A DNA stretch of 64,000 nt from an uncultured Phocaeicola sp. (GCA_958434805.1 CAUBDX010000004.1:1-64000); one strand, 5' to 3'. Counted from the stretch's first letter, positions 53,159-62,158 are shown. The notes: generated by a model from the letters alone, not told the origin. Numbers and translations: made by a program.

Positions 53159-55306
53159 TTATTTCTCGACCAAAGCGAAATCAAGTTGCTTTTTCTCCAG
53201 ATTGGCGCGGGCCACTTTAATGGTAACCGGATCTCCCAAACTGAATTTTTTGTGATGCCGGCGTCCCGTCAGACAATAGTTCTTTTCATCGAAATCATAA
53301 TAGTCATCACCAAGGTCACGCATGGGAATCATACCTTCGCACTTGTTTTCGTTCAGTTCCACATAAAGTCCCCATTCGGTAACTCCGGAAATGACTCCAT
53401 CGAACTCCATGCCCAAACGTTCACCCATAAACTCTACTTGTTTGTATTTTACAGAGGCACGTTCCGCATTGGCGGCGATTTGTTCCATTTCAGAGCTATG
53501 GTCACACAATTCTTCGTATTTCGCTTCCTGTACCGTACGTCCTCCTGCCAGATAGCGGGTGAGCAGACGATGAACCATCATATCCGGAAAACGGCGGATA
53601 GGTGAGGTAAAGTGAGTATAATAGTCAAATGCCAGACCATAGTGGCCAATATTATGTGTGGAATAACGGGCCTTTTGCATGGCACGCAAGGATACGGTTT
53701 CCACCAGATTTTGTTCTTTCTTGTTCTTTATGTCGTCCAGTAAACGATTGATGGATTTGGATATCTCAGTTTTGCTACCCGATGTACGTATCTTATATCC
53801 GAAGCGATTGATAAACCAATTCAAGTTCTCCAGTTTATCGGGGTCCGGAAGGTCGTGGATACGATAAGGGAATACTTTGGCTTTCTTGTTTTTAGGTACT
53901 TTACCGATTTTTTCGGCAACCGTGCGGTTGGCCAACAACATAAATTCCTCTATCAACTTATTGGCCTCTTTGGATTCTTTGAAGTAGACACTGAGCGGTT
54001 TGCCGGTTTCGTCTATCTCAAATTTCACTTCTACGCGGTCAAAGTCAATAGCACCGGCAGCCAATCTTTGTTTACGCAGGATTTGTGCCAGTTTGTTCAG
54101 TTCCAGAATTTCTTCTTTGTAGTCGCCTTCACCCGTTTCAATCACTTTTTGCGCCTCCTCATAGGTGAAACGGCGGTCGCTCTTTATAATGGTGTGCACG
54201 ATGCGCGAGTCTTTCACCTCTCCCTTTTCATTCATATTGAAAATGACGGAGAATGCCAGTTTCTCTTCGTCGGGGCGGAGGGAACAGATGAAGTTACACA
54301 GCCGTTCGGGCAACATGGGGATGGTACGGTCTACCAGATAAACGGAAGTAGCGCGTTTTTCAGCTTCTTTGTCGATAACGCCTCCTTCTTTTACATAATG
54401 AGTAACATCGGCAATGTGTACGCCTACTTCCCATAGTCCCGGTTTGATGAGACGGATGGAGAGCGCGTCATCAAAGTCCTTTGCATCTTTAGGGTCAATG
54501 GTGAAAGTTGTTACATTGCGGAAATCTTCACGTTCTGCATAGTCCGCCTCGGAAATCTCTGCCGGAATCTTTTCGGCAGCGGTTTCTACATTCTTGGGAT
54601 ATACGTAAGGTAAGCCGAATTCGGCCAGAATGGCATGCATTTCAGTTGTGTTTTCTCCTGCTTTTCCCAAAATATCAATGACTTGTCCTATCGGGTTTTT
54701 TGCCTCTTCGGGCCATTCTACAATTTTCACGACTGCTTTGTCCCCATTCTTTCCACCTTTCAGCTTATCTTTCGGGATAAAAATATCATTTGCCAGAGTG
54801 CGGTTCTCGGTCAGCAGAAAGGCGTAGAATTTCTCTACTTTCAGTGTGCCGACAAAAGTATCGTTGGCACGTTCCAGAATCTCTATCACTTCACCTTCCG
54901 GGTTCCGGTTCTTACGTTTGGCAAAGAGGGCTATTTTTACTTTGTCATTATTCATGGCATGTGCCGAATTACGTTCGGCTATGAAAATAGTTTCTCCACC
55001 ATCATCGGGGATGAAGGAGTTCTTGCCGTTGCTTTTACGCTGAAAGACGCCAGTCATAATCAGACCGTGGTCGTTCAGTTTGTAGTGTCCTTTTTCTACT
55101 TCTTGCAGAAAATCATCCTCAATCATTTCAGTAATGATGTCGGCACAAAGCATTTTAAGAGGATGTGTAGTAAGGTTCAGACTGCTTGATAATTGTTTCA
55201 GACTGAATGTTTCGTTCGGTTTTGTGTGGAATAAGCTTATCAGTCGTTCAGACATTTCGCTTTTTTTCATGCGTTTCCCTGCTTTTTTTTCTTTCTTTTT
55301 AGCCAT
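53159..55306 (-). CDS. rnr: Ribonuclease R
   Basis: Processive 3'-5' exoribonuclease that degrades structured RNA. A Lys-rich N-terminus (MAKKKEKKAGKRMKKSE) precedes a winged-helix-like domain, then two cold-shock/OB domains (TGVFQRKSNGKNSFI; FVGTLKVEKFYAFLL), the RNB catalytic domain with TIDPKDAKDFDDAL (metal-binding Asp residues), and a C-terminal S1 domain (FDGVISGVTEWGLYVEL). Length 715 aa, usual for Bacteroidetes. Confidence 0.95.
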   Translation of the reverse strand: MAKKKEKKAGKRMKKSEMSERLISLFHTKPNETFSLKQLSSSLNLTTHPLKMLCADIITEMIEDDFLQEVEKGHYKLNDHGLIMTGVFQRKSNGKNSFIPDDGGETIFIAERNSAHAMNNDKVKIALFAKRKNRNPEGEVIEILERANDTFVGTLKVEKFYAFLLTENRTLANDIFIPKDKLKGGKNGDKAVVKIVEWPEEAKNPIGQVIDILGKAGENTTEMHAILAEFGLPYVYPKNVETAAEKIPAEISEADYAEREDFRNVTTFTIDPKDAKDFDDALSIRLIKPGLWEVGVHIADVTHYVKEGGVIDKEAEKRATSVYLVDRTIPMLPERLCNFICSLRPDEEKLAFSVIFNMNEKGEVKDSRIVHTIIKSDRRFTYEEAQKVIETGEGDYKEEILELNKLAQILRKQRLAAGAIDFDRVEVKFEIDETGKPLSVYFKESKEANKLIEEFMLLANRTVAEKIGKVPKNKKAKVFPYRIHDLPDPDKLENLNWFINRFGYKIRTSGSKTEISKSINRLLDDIKNKKEQNLVETVSLRAMQKARYSTHNIGHYGLAFDYYTHFTSPIRRFPDMMVHRLLTRYLAGGRTVQEAKYEELCDHSSEMEQIAANAERASVKYKQVEFMGERLGMEFDGVISGVTEWGLYVELNENKCEGMIPMRDLGDDYYDFDEKNYCLTGRRHHKKFSLGDPVTIKVARANLEKKQLDFALVEK

Positions 55307-55382
55307 AAGGGGATATATTTATGTATTATGTGCTACAAAGTAAACAAAATAATTGGAATAGCGGTTCAATAGATACATTAAA

Positions 55383-55416
55383 TTTGGTTGAATCTAAATG
55401 AAACGTGCTATCTTTG
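55383..55416 (+). promoter_or_regulatory. Promoter of the CDF-SDR-PAP2 operon
   Basis: TATCTTTG (55409-55416, exact) with TTTG at 55383-55386 (22-nt spacer) or GTTG at 55387-55390 (18-nt spacer). It overlaps the longer open frame starting at 55398, so ATG 55437 is the start. Confidence 0.6.
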
Positions 55417-55436
55417 TCCGTTCTAAAACAATTGTT

Positions 55437-56339
55437 ATGACTGAACTTGATAAGAAAATCAGGGAAAAAGAAATTTATAGAGTTACATTAGTGGGGAGTT
55501 TCGTTAATTTCTTGCTGGTTATTTTTAAATTCCTTGCCGGAATTGCAGGGCATAGTGCTGCTATGTTGGCAGATGCAGTTCATTCTCTATCTGACTTCAT
55601 TACGGACGTAGTAGTGATTCTTTTTGTACGTATATCCAATAAACCAGTGGACAAGAGCCATGATTATGGTCATGGGAAATATGAAACATTGGCTACTGCT
55701 TTCATTGGTATGGCATTATTGGGGGTAGGATTTGGAATATTGTGGAATGGAGCAACAGATATATTGGTTTTCCTACGAGGTGGGGAACTTCGTCAACCGG
55801 GAATGTTGGCATTGGTTGCTGCCATTATTTCTATTCTGTTGAAGGAAATACTTTATCAATATACAGTCAGAGTGGGGAAAAGATGCCACTCACAGGCTGT
55901 TGTGGCGAATGCGTGGCATCATAGGAGTGATGCATTATCATCCATTGGTACGGCTGCCGGTATTGGCGGAGCGATTTTACTTGGTCCTCATTGGGCGGTA
56001 CTCGATCCTATTGCCGCTGTGACAGTCAGTTTCTTTATTATGCGGGTTTCCATCAGGCTGCTGGTTCCTTGCCTGGATGAATTGCTGGAAAAGTCTTTGC
56101 CGGATAGTGTGGAACGTGAGATAGAAGGAATTGTGTTATCTTTTGATGGAGTCAGCGAACCGCATCATTTACGCACGCGGCGCATCGGAAACAATTATGC
56201 TATAGAGATTCATATACGCATGGATGGGAACATTTCTCTGCATAAAGCGCACGAGACGGCAACTGGTATTGAACATAGATTGAAAGAAAAGTTTGGAGAG
56301 GATACTCATGTGGGTATTCATGTGGAACCGGTGAAATAA
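55437..56339 (+). CDS. Cation diffusion facilitator family transporter
   Basis: Exports Zn2+, Fe2+, Cd2+ or Mn2+ across the inner membrane in exchange for protons. The start at 55437 follows the promoter (300 aa). Six transmembrane helices with metal site A ligands in TM2 (Asp46, His49, Asp53 of DAVHSLSDF) and TM5 (His161, Asp165 of HHRSDALSS). The cytoplasmic C-terminal domain (about 205-300) has HHLRTRRIGNNYAIEIHIRM and HKAHETATGIEHRL. Zinc or iron export is most likely but the metal cannot be decided. Next gene starts 10 nt after the stop. Confidence 0.92.
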   Translation: MTELDKKIREKEIYRVTLVGSFVNFLLVIFKFLAGIAGHSAAMLADAVHSLSDFITDVVVILFVRISNKPVDKSHDYGHGKYETLATAFIGMALLGVGFGILWNGATDILVFLRGGELRQPGMLALVAAIISILLKEILYQYTVRVGKRCHSQAVVANAWHHRSDALSSIGTAAGIGGAILLGPHWAVLDPIAAVTVSFFIMRVSIRLLVPCLDELLEKSLPDSVEREIEGIVLSFDGVSEPHHLRTRRIGNNYAIEIHIRMDGNISLHKAHETATGIEHRLKEKFGEDTHVGIHVEPVK

Positions 56340-56349
56340 CATACGAAGA

Positions 56350-57396
56350 ATGAATAACGAAGAATTTGCACAAAAGAACACTTGCTGCTTAAAGAAAGTA
56401 TTGGTAACCGGAGCAAGCGGATTTATTGGCAGTTTCCTGGTGGAAGGAGGATTGGAGAGAGAGATGCAGGTATGGGCTGGTGTACGTAAAAGCAGTAGTC
56501 GTACCTATTTGAAAGATCCTCGCATTCAATTTGCCGAATTGGATTTTGCTCATCCCGGAAGATTGACGGAGCAATTGGCTGTTCATAAACAATTGCATGG
56601 GGGATGGGATTATATCATTCATTGTGCCGGTGTAACTAAATGCCGCCATAAGGACGAATTTGACAAAGGCAATTATGTCTATACCCGTAATTTTGTAGAA
56701 GCTTTGAGAACCTTGGACATGGTTCCCCGGCAATTTGTCTATATCAGTTCACTTAGTATTTTCGGTCCTATTCATGAAGATAATTATGCACCCATCAGTG
56801 AGCGTGATACGGCAATGCCCAATACTGCATATGGGGTCAGTAAGCTAAAGTCGGAACATTACCTGCAATCATTGAATGATTTTCCGACAGTGATTTTTCG
56901 TCCTACTGGAGTTTATGGTCCTCGTGAACGCGATTATTTTCTGATGGCGAAGTCTATCAAGCAGCATATAGACTTTGCTCCTGGTTTTAAAAGACAGGAT
57001 CTTACTTTTATTTATGTGAGGGATTTGGTACAAGCTGTTTATTTGGCAATAGAACATGGAGTGCGGCAGCGCGCCTATTTTGTTAGTGACGGAAATGTCT
57101 ATTCCAGCCGTACTTTTTCTGATTTGATACAAAAAGAACTTGGTAATCCGTGGGTTATACACATTAAATGCCCATTATTTATTTTAAAAGTTGTATCTTT
57201 GCTCGCTGAATTTTCAGCGCGTTGCCTGGGAAAGGTAAGTACGCTGAATGCTGACAAATATAAAATAATGAAACAACGTAATTGGCAATGCGATATTTCA
57301 CCCTTGGTGGAAGAACTGGGATATCGTCCTGAGTACCCTTTAGACAAGGGAGTAAAGGAAATCATTGCATGGTATAAGAAAGAAGGATGGCTTTAA
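56350..57396 (+). CDS. Extended SDR (NAD-dependent epimerase/dehydratase family)
   Basis: Cofactor motif TGASGFIG (residues 20-27), active-site Tyr161-x-x-x-Lys165 (YGVSK), Ser in YISSLSIFG, and FRPTGVYGPRERDYF. Length 348 aa fits an epimerase or 3-beta-hydroxysteroid-dehydrogenase-like reductase. It overlaps the PAP2-type lipid gene by 10 nt, so a role in lipid synthesis is attractive. One Bacteroides extended SDR is reported as a 3-ketosphinganine reductase (BT_0972); whether this is its orthologue cannot be checked here. A sugar-nucleotide epimerase is the alternative. Confidence 0.8.
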   Translation: MNNEEFAQKNTCCLKKVLVTGASGFIGSFLVEGGLEREMQVWAGVRKSSSRTYLKDPRIQFAELDFAHPGRLTEQLAVHKQLHGGWDYIIHCAGVTKCRHKDEFDKGNYVYTRNFVEALRTLDMVPRQFVYISSLSIFGPIHEDNYAPISERDTAMPNTAYGVSKLKSEHYLQSLNDFPTVIFRPTGVYGPRERDYFLMAKSIKQHIDFAPGFKRQDLTFIYVRDLVQAVYLAIEHGVRQRAYFVSDGNVYSSRTFSDLIQKELGNPWVIHIKCPLFILKVVSLLAEFSARCLGKVSTLNADKYKIMKQRNWQCDISPLVEELGYRPEYPLDKGVKEIIAWYKKEGWL

Positions 57397-58364
57397 ATTT
57401 ATTCAAACGGGTAGACAGTGTGAAAGGATTGTTTGCCGTTGAGAGCATTAGTCTGATATATAATGCCCTCACGACCATAATGGTTTTAATATTATTTCCT
57501 CGTATGGACCACCCTGTAATTATGCTTTTGGAGCGTGCAGGCATTGTGGCCATTACGTTTGCATTAATATATTTGTATCGCAAGTATCCGTGTAAACTTA
57601 CGGCATTTATACGAATGGCTGTGCAGATGGCATTTTTAGCGTATTGGTATCCCGATACCTTTGAATTTAATCGTCTTTTTCCCAATCTGGATAACTTCTT
57701 CGCTTCGGCGGAGCAGTTTTTGTTCCGTTGCCAGCCTTCGGTAGAATTTAGTGAACATTTTCCTTCCATGTGGTTCAGTGAACCATTTAATATGGGGTAT
57801 TTCGCTTATTATCCAATGATTGGGATTGTGACTATTTATTATTTCTTGTTTCGTTTTGAGTGGTTTGAAAAGGTTTCTTTTGTGCTGGTCACTTCGTTTT
57901 TTATCTATTATCTTATTTATATATTGGTTCCGGTTGCCGGTCCGCAATTCTATTTCCCTGCTATCGGAATGGACAATGTGATGGCGCAGCATTTCCCTGC
58001 TATCGGTGATTATTTCAATAATAATGATATTCTGCTGCCCGGTCCCGGTTTTGATCATGGTTTCTTCTTTAATTTGGTAGAGGCCTCACAGGAAGTGGGG
58101 GAACGCCCTACTGCTGCTTTTCCTAGTTCGCATGTCGGTATATCTACCATTGTGATGATTATGGCCTATCGCGTTAATAAGAAACTATGTTATTTCTTGG
58201 CACCGTTCTACGTACTTCTATGCTGTGCTACGGTCTATATTCAGGCGCATTATTTGGTGGATGTTATTGCCGGCTGGATTTCGGCGGTATGTATTTATAT
58301 TGTGGCTACTTATATGTATAAGCGTTGGTTTGCTTCTGTAGTCTTCCAACTTGTGCTGAAATAG
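57387..58364 (+). CDS. PAP2 / inositolphosphotransferase-like membrane protein
   Basis: A 325-aa membrane protein with about six helices. Late in the protein it has the PAP2 phosphatase motifs: PSSHVG (His249) and HYLVDVIAGW (His288, Asp292), facing outside. The first PAP2 motif (K-x6-R-P) is not obvious, as in the Aur1/Ipt1 subgroup (PF14378), whose eukaryotic members transfer phosphoinositol to ceramide. Bacteroides make sphingolipids with phospho-headgroups, so transfer or removal of a lipid phospho-headgroup is plausible. Translationally coupled to the SDR by a 10-nt overlap. Confidence 0.8.
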   Translation: MALNLFKRVDSVKGLFAVESISLIYNALTTIMVLILFPRMDHPVIMLLERAGIVAITFALIYLYRKYPCKLTAFIRMAVQMAFLAYWYPDTFEFNRLFPNLDNFFASAEQFLFRCQPSVEFSEHFPSMWFSEPFNMGYFAYYPMIGIVTIYYFLFRFEWFEKVSFVLVTSFFIYYLIYILVPVAGPQFYFPAIGMDNVMAQHFPAIGDYFNNNDILLPGPGFDHGFFFNLVEASQEVGERPTAAFPSSHVGISTIVMIMAYRVNKKLCYFLAPFYVLLCCATVYIQAHYLVDVIAGWISAVCIYIVATYMYKRWFASVVFQLVLK

Positions 58365-58387
58365 TTTTAAAAAGTATATAAAAGCGT

Positions 58388-58420
58388 ACAGGGTGTCCAT
58401 TTTCGGACACCCTGTTTTGT
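58388..58420 (+). terminator. Strong terminator of the CDF-SDR-PAP2 operon
   Basis: A perfect 11-bp stem (58388-58398 with 58405-58415) with a 6-nt loop runs into a T-rich tail (TTTTGTTT). Confidence 0.9.
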
Positions 58421-58485
58421 TTATACCTTGTTGATTTTCAGTGATAAATGTTGCTGGCATGAATATTGCTTTAAAAATAATGGCT

Positions 58486-58520
58486 AAACGTTGCAACGTT
58501 TGGCATAGAAATAACGTCTA
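58486..58520 (+). promoter_or_regulatory. Candidate ECF-sigma promoter with overlapping palindrome, before the GIN-domain gene
   Basis: TGCAACGTTT (58492-58501) and CGTCTA (58515-58520) resemble the -35 (GCAAC) and -10 (CGTC) elements of ECF sigma factors in Bacteroidetes, with 16 nt between AACGT and CGTCTA. The -35 part lies in a perfect 16-bp palindrome, AAACGTTGCAACGTTT (58486-58501). The ATG follows 20 nt later. No TAnnTTTG is seen. Confidence 0.5.
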
Positions 58521-58540
58521 ATGAATAAAACAAAAATAGT

Positions 58541-59392
58541 ATGAGAAAATTAGTATCAACTTTAATGGCGGTGACCCTTATGTTAGTGTCTGCCACAGCA
58601 TGTGCAGAGAGAATAACTCCTAGTAAGAACTATGTTACCAAAAAAGTGAATGTGGGTAGTTTTAATGCTATCTCTACCAGTTCTTCGGTGGATGTAATCT
58701 ATACTCAAAGTTCCGGTGGACAGGATGTGGAAATATATGCTCCGGACAATTTGGTGGACTATATTGATGTCCGTGTAGAGGGTGGAGTACTTAAGGTTGG
58801 TTTTAAATCACCAAGAAACAATTTTTCAATAAATGGAAAACATAAAAAGGAAGTAAGAGTTTCTGCTCCGGCTGTGAACAGCTTGAAAGCTTCCAGTTCC
58901 GGTGATATTATTATAAAGAATGGACTGAAAACGAGTGGGAAAGTTACTGTTAAGGCTAGCAGTAGCGGTGATGTAACAGGAAGCACTATTTCTTGTGATG
59001 ATTTTGCGGCTACCGCTAATAGTTCGGGTGATGTGATTCTGGAAAAGGTATCTTGTACGAATTTCTCTGCTGATGCCAGTAGCTCGGGTGATGTATCTGT
59101 CAAGAATCTGAACGCTGCTGATGTATCTGCTGATGCCAGCTCTTCCGGAGATGTGATTTTGGCAGGTATTTGTGAGAACGCTTCTTACAGAGCCAGTAGT
59201 AGTGGGGATGTAAAGGCAAAAGGTATGAAGGCGGTCAATGTAACTGCCAGTGCCAGTTCCTCTGGTGATGTGGAATGTTATGTGACCGGTTCGCTGACTG
59301 CGAAAGCATCCAGTAGTGGTGAGGTGGTTTATAAAGGTAATCCTAAAGATATTGATTTCTCTCCCAAAAGAGGTTTGCGTAAAATGGAATAG
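58541..59392 (+). CDS. Secreted GIN-domain (DUF2807) beta-helix protein
   Basis: A signal peptide (MRKLVSTLMAVTLMLVSATACA) is followed by a repetitive right-handed beta-helix. Eight turns carry (A/N)SSSGD(V/I) or close variants at roughly 16-21-residue spacing between residues 110 and 270 (for example ASSSGDIII, ASSSGDVTG, ANSSGDVIL, ASSSGDVSV, ASSSGDVKA), forming a Ser/Gly/Asp ladder along one face. This is the 'head GIN' putative adhesin family. No transporter domain is attached. Likely periplasmic or surface; ligand unknown. Transcription may depend on an ECF sigma factor (promoter upstream); none is encoded nearby. Confidence 0.85.
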   Translation: MRKLVSTLMAVTLMLVSATACAERITPSKNYVTKKVNVGSFNAISTSSSVDVIYTQSSGGQDVEIYAPDNLVDYIDVRVEGGVLKVGFKSPRNNFSINGKHKKEVRVSAPAVNSLKASSSGDIIIKNGLKTSGKVTVKASSSGDVTGSTISCDDFAATANSSGDVILEKVSCTNFSADASSSGDVSVKNLNAADVSADASSSGDVILAGICENASYRASSSGDVKAKGMKAVNVTASASSSGDVECYVTGSLTAKASSSGEVVYKGNPKDIDFSPKRGLRKME

Positions 59393-59400
59393 ATAATGTG

Positions 59401-59491
59401 TTAATGCTACAATATATTAATGTGCCAATTGGCTGTGCTGTATTCCGCATGGCAATTGGCACATTAGCATATTAGCACATTGTAGCATTAA
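59401..59491. terminator. Long two-tier inverted repeat between convergent genes (bidirectional terminator)
   Basis: Outer arms 59401-59413 and 59479-59491 (13 bp, perfect) and inner arms 59418-59431 and 59453-59466 (14 bp, perfect), with a 21-nt loop and a 12-nt asymmetric bulge. It lies between the GIN gene and dusB and overlaps the dusB stop. Lacks a long T-run; size is unusual for a simple terminator. Confidence 0.6.
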
Positions 59492-60477
59492 GAATTCATT
59501 CCGTAATTCCCCCTGATATAATCCAAGATACTGAAAAGTTCTTTCACGGTTTCGGCACGGAGCATGGCGATACGTGTCTCTTTAAAGTTGGGGATGCCTT
59601 TAAATAAGGGAGAAGCAGCCAGATGGCGGCGTACATGAAGAATACCGCGGCGTTCGTCAAGCAGATTCACACTGTCCAACACTTCCTGACGGAGTACATT
59701 CAGCCGCCACTCAAAAGAAAGGGCAGGGAGTTCCTTACCGGTTTCTATATAATGTTTTACTTCCTTGAATATCCACGGGCGTCCAAAGCTGGCTCGGCCA
59801 ATCATAATAGCGTCTACTCCATACTGGTCAAAACACTCTTTGGCACGTTGTGGCGTAGTTATATCCCCGTTTCCAATGATAGGTATATGCATACGGGGAT
59901 TCTTTTTTACTTCACCTATTAAACTCCAGTCCGCTTCACCAGTGTACATTTGTGCACGGGTGCGTCCATGAATGGTCAGTGCTTCAATGCCGCAATCTTG
60001 TAATTGTTCTGCCAAATCTACTATAATTTTATGCTCATTGTCCCAGCCTAGACGTGTTTTTACAGTAACGGGAATTTTTACAGTGTCCACAACAGCACGG
60101 GTAATCTCCAACATCAGCGGGATATTTTGCAGCATACCTGCACCGGCTCCTTTACCGGCAACGCGTTTTACAGGACAGCCAAAATTAATATCCAAGATGT
60201 CAGGATGCGCCTCTTCCACTATTTTCGCCGCTTCTACCATTGTTTCCGTGTCTCTGCCGTAAATCTGGATGGCTACGGGGCGTTCCTCATCGTTGATATT
60301 CAGCTTCTGCATCGTTTTACCTACCGAGCGTATCAATGCATCTGCCGATACAAATTCGGTATATACCATATCAGCACCGAACTTCTTGCACATCAGGCGA
60401 AAAGCGGGGTCTGTTACATCTTCCATCGGAGCCAGGAAAATAGGGTATCTGCCCAGGTCTATATTTCTAATCTTCAT
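59488..60477 (-). CDS. dusB: tRNA-dihydrouridine synthase
   Basis: FMN enzyme that reduces uridine to dihydrouridine in the tRNA D-loop. TIM-barrel start YPIFLAPMEDVTDPAFR, then the active-site loop INFGCPVKRVAGKGAGAGML with the catalytic Cys of GCP, VKTRLGW, LTIHGRTRAQMYTG (phosphate-binding), IGNGDI and IMIGRASFGRPWIF. The C-terminal helical domain recognises tRNA. At 329 aa it fits DusB. Confidence 0.93.
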   Translation of the reverse strand: MKIRNIDLGRYPIFLAPMEDVTDPAFRLMCKKFGADMVYTEFVSADALIRSVGKTMQKLNINDEERPVAIQIYGRDTETMVEAAKIVEEAHPDILDINFGCPVKRVAGKGAGAGMLQNIPLMLEITRAVVDTVKIPVTVKTRLGWDNEHKIIVDLAEQLQDCGIEALTIHGRTRAQMYTGEADWSLIGEVKKNPRMHIPIIGNGDITTPQRAKECFDQYGVDAIMIGRASFGRPWIFKEVKHYIETGKELPALSFEWRLNVLRQEVLDSVNLLDERRGILHVRRHLAASPLFKGIPNFKETRIAMLRAETVKELFSILDYIRGNYGMNS

Positions 60478-60532
60478 TGTTGTATGTTTATCTTTGGGTT
60501 ACAGAAAAGTCAGATTCATTTGAGTATTAATT

Positions 60533-60567
60533 TATAATCTGTGTGAATCTGTGTAATCTGTGGTGAA
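60533..60567. repeat. Three-fold 9-10-nt direct repeat (AATCTGTGT-type)
   Basis: AATCTGTGTG, AATCTGTGTA and ATCTGTGG follow each other directly upstream of the U32 gene. I have the impression that this phrase recurs in intergenic DNA of Bacteroidetes, so it may be a dispersed short element. Not a coding region. Confidence 0.4.
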
Positions 60568-60596
60568 ATCAGGCTGCAAAAATACGGAAAAAAGCC

Positions 60597-60604
60597 TACC
60601 TTTG
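60597..60604 (+). promoter_or_regulatory. Candidate -7 element of the U32 gene
   Basis: TACCTTTG (exact TAnnTTTG) lies 23 nt before the ATG at 60628. Confidence 0.5.
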
Positions 60605-60627
60605 CACATATATTAATCAAAAGAATA

Positions 60628-61890
60628 ATGAAAGCTTCTATAAAAGACTTTGAAATAATGGCTCCTGTAGGTTCACGTGAGTCGCTGGCGGCAGCCATAC
60701 AGGCAGGTGCGGATTCTATTTACTTCGGAATTGAGAGTCTGAATATGCGTGCACGTTCTGCCAGTACATTTACTGTCAATGATTTACGCGAGATAGCACA
60801 GATCTGTGATAAACATGGCATCAAGAGCTATCTTACGATCAATACCATTATTTATGATGAAGATATTGCTTTGATGCGTACCATTGTGGATGCGGCTAAG
60901 GAGGCAGGCATCAGTGCCGTGATTGCTGCGGATGTGGCGGTAATGGCTTATTGTTGCGAGGTGGGGCAGGAAGTACACCTTTCCACCCAATTAAATATCA
61001 GTAATGCCGGAGCGTTGAAATTTTATGCTCGCTTTGCCGATGTAGTGGTATTGGCACGTGAATTGAATTTGAAGCAGGTGCGGGTGATTTATGATACTAT
61101 CCAGAAGGAACAAATTAAAGGTCCGAATGGAGAATTGGTCCGTATTGAGATGTTCTGCCACGGGGCACTCTGTATGGCAGTGTCGGGCAAGTGTTATCTC
61201 AGTTTGCATGAGATGAATGCTTCTGCTAACCGGGGGGCTTGTATGCAGATATGTCGCCGTGCATACGATGTGAAGGATAAAGAGAGTGATATTGAACTGG
61301 AGGTGGACAATAAATACATCATGTCTCCTAAAGATTTGAAAACTATTCATTTTATGGATGAGATGATAGAGGCTGGCGTGCGTGTCTTCAAGATCGAAGG
61401 GCGTGCCCGAGGACCTGAGTATGTACGTACCGTGGTGGAATGTTACAAAGAAGCTATTTGTTCTTATCTGGAGGGCACTTTTACCGAGGAGAAGAAGCAG
61501 GCTTGGGATGAACGGCTGAAGACCGTATTCAATCGGGGATTCTGGAATGGGTATTATTTAGGACAGCGTTTGGGTGAATGGAGTAAGAACTATGGTTCGG
61601 AGGCTACTGAGCGTAAGGTGTATGTGGGTAAGGGAATCAAGTACTTTTCTAATATTGGCGTTGCAGAGTTTCTGGTGGAAGCTGCTGAGATGAAAGTAGG
61701 GGATAAGCTTCTGATCACAGGACCTACTACAGGAGCGGTATTTCTGACGTTGGATGAGGCGCGTGTGGATTTGAAACCGGTGGATGTGGTAAGAAAAGGT
61801 CAACATGTATCCTTTAAAGTACCCGATAAGGTACGTCCTAGTGACAAGCTTTATAAGTTGGTTTCTCCTGAGGATTTGAAGAAGAAATAA
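60628..61890 (+). CDS. U32-family protein (TrhP/RlhA-like, prephenate-dependent RNA hydroxylation)
   Basis: N-terminal (residues 8-290) TIM-like U32 domain: EIMAPVGSRESLAAAIQAGADSIYFGIE, HLSTQLNISN, VVLARELNLKQV. The Cys-rich signature EMFCHGALCMAVSGKCYLS and NRGACMQICRR (Cys177, 182, 189, 205, 209) probably binds an iron-sulfur cluster. The C-terminal ~100 residues form an OB-like domain (VGDKLLITGPTTGAV). U32 'peptidases' are now known to work in tRNA (TrhP), rRNA (RlhA) and ubiquinone hydroxylation. The 420-aa size and position opposite dusB favour TrhP-like tRNA modification, but RlhA cannot be excluded. Confidence 0.85.
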   Translation: MKASIKDFEIMAPVGSRESLAAAIQAGADSIYFGIESLNMRARSASTFTVNDLREIAQICDKHGIKSYLTINTIIYDEDIALMRTIVDAAKEAGISAVIAADVAVMAYCCEVGQEVHLSTQLNISNAGALKFYARFADVVVLARELNLKQVRVIYDTIQKEQIKGPNGELVRIEMFCHGALCMAVSGKCYLSLHEMNASANRGACMQICRRAYDVKDKESDIELEVDNKYIMSPKDLKTIHFMDEMIEAGVRVFKIEGRARGPEYVRTVVECYKEAICSYLEGTFTEEKKQAWDERLKTVFNRGFWNGYYLGQRLGEWSKNYGSEATERKVYVGKGIKYFSNIGVAEFLVEAAEMKVGDKLLITGPTTGAVFLTLDEARVDLKPVDVVRKGQHVSFKVPDKVRPSDKLYKLVSPEDLKKK

Positions 61891-62120
61891 AACAGAAAGA
61901 ATGTGTTTCTAAAGAGATATTGAAATTTAAATCTCTTATGATTAAAATCCGAAGAGAAGCTCCCTTTTCTTATTTTATGTAGCAATGAATAAAGTAAGAA
62001 AGGGTAGGATATCATGATGATACAGATTATTATAAAGCTGTTTCATTAATCTATTTTGAGTTATCCTTTGGAACTATAAATTTATTAATGAATACTCTCT
62101 TTTGATTTGTTTGAGAACAA

Positions 62121-62158
62121 TAAAAAACCCGTAACAGTTCATTTTGCTACGGGTTTTT
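62121..62158. terminator. Bidirectional terminator between U32 gene and the second SusD
   Basis: A 9-bp stem (62125-62133 with 62148-62156) has six A's on the left arm side and five T's on the right, so it works on both strands. The rest of the gap (61891-62120) shows no gene. Confidence 0.82.
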
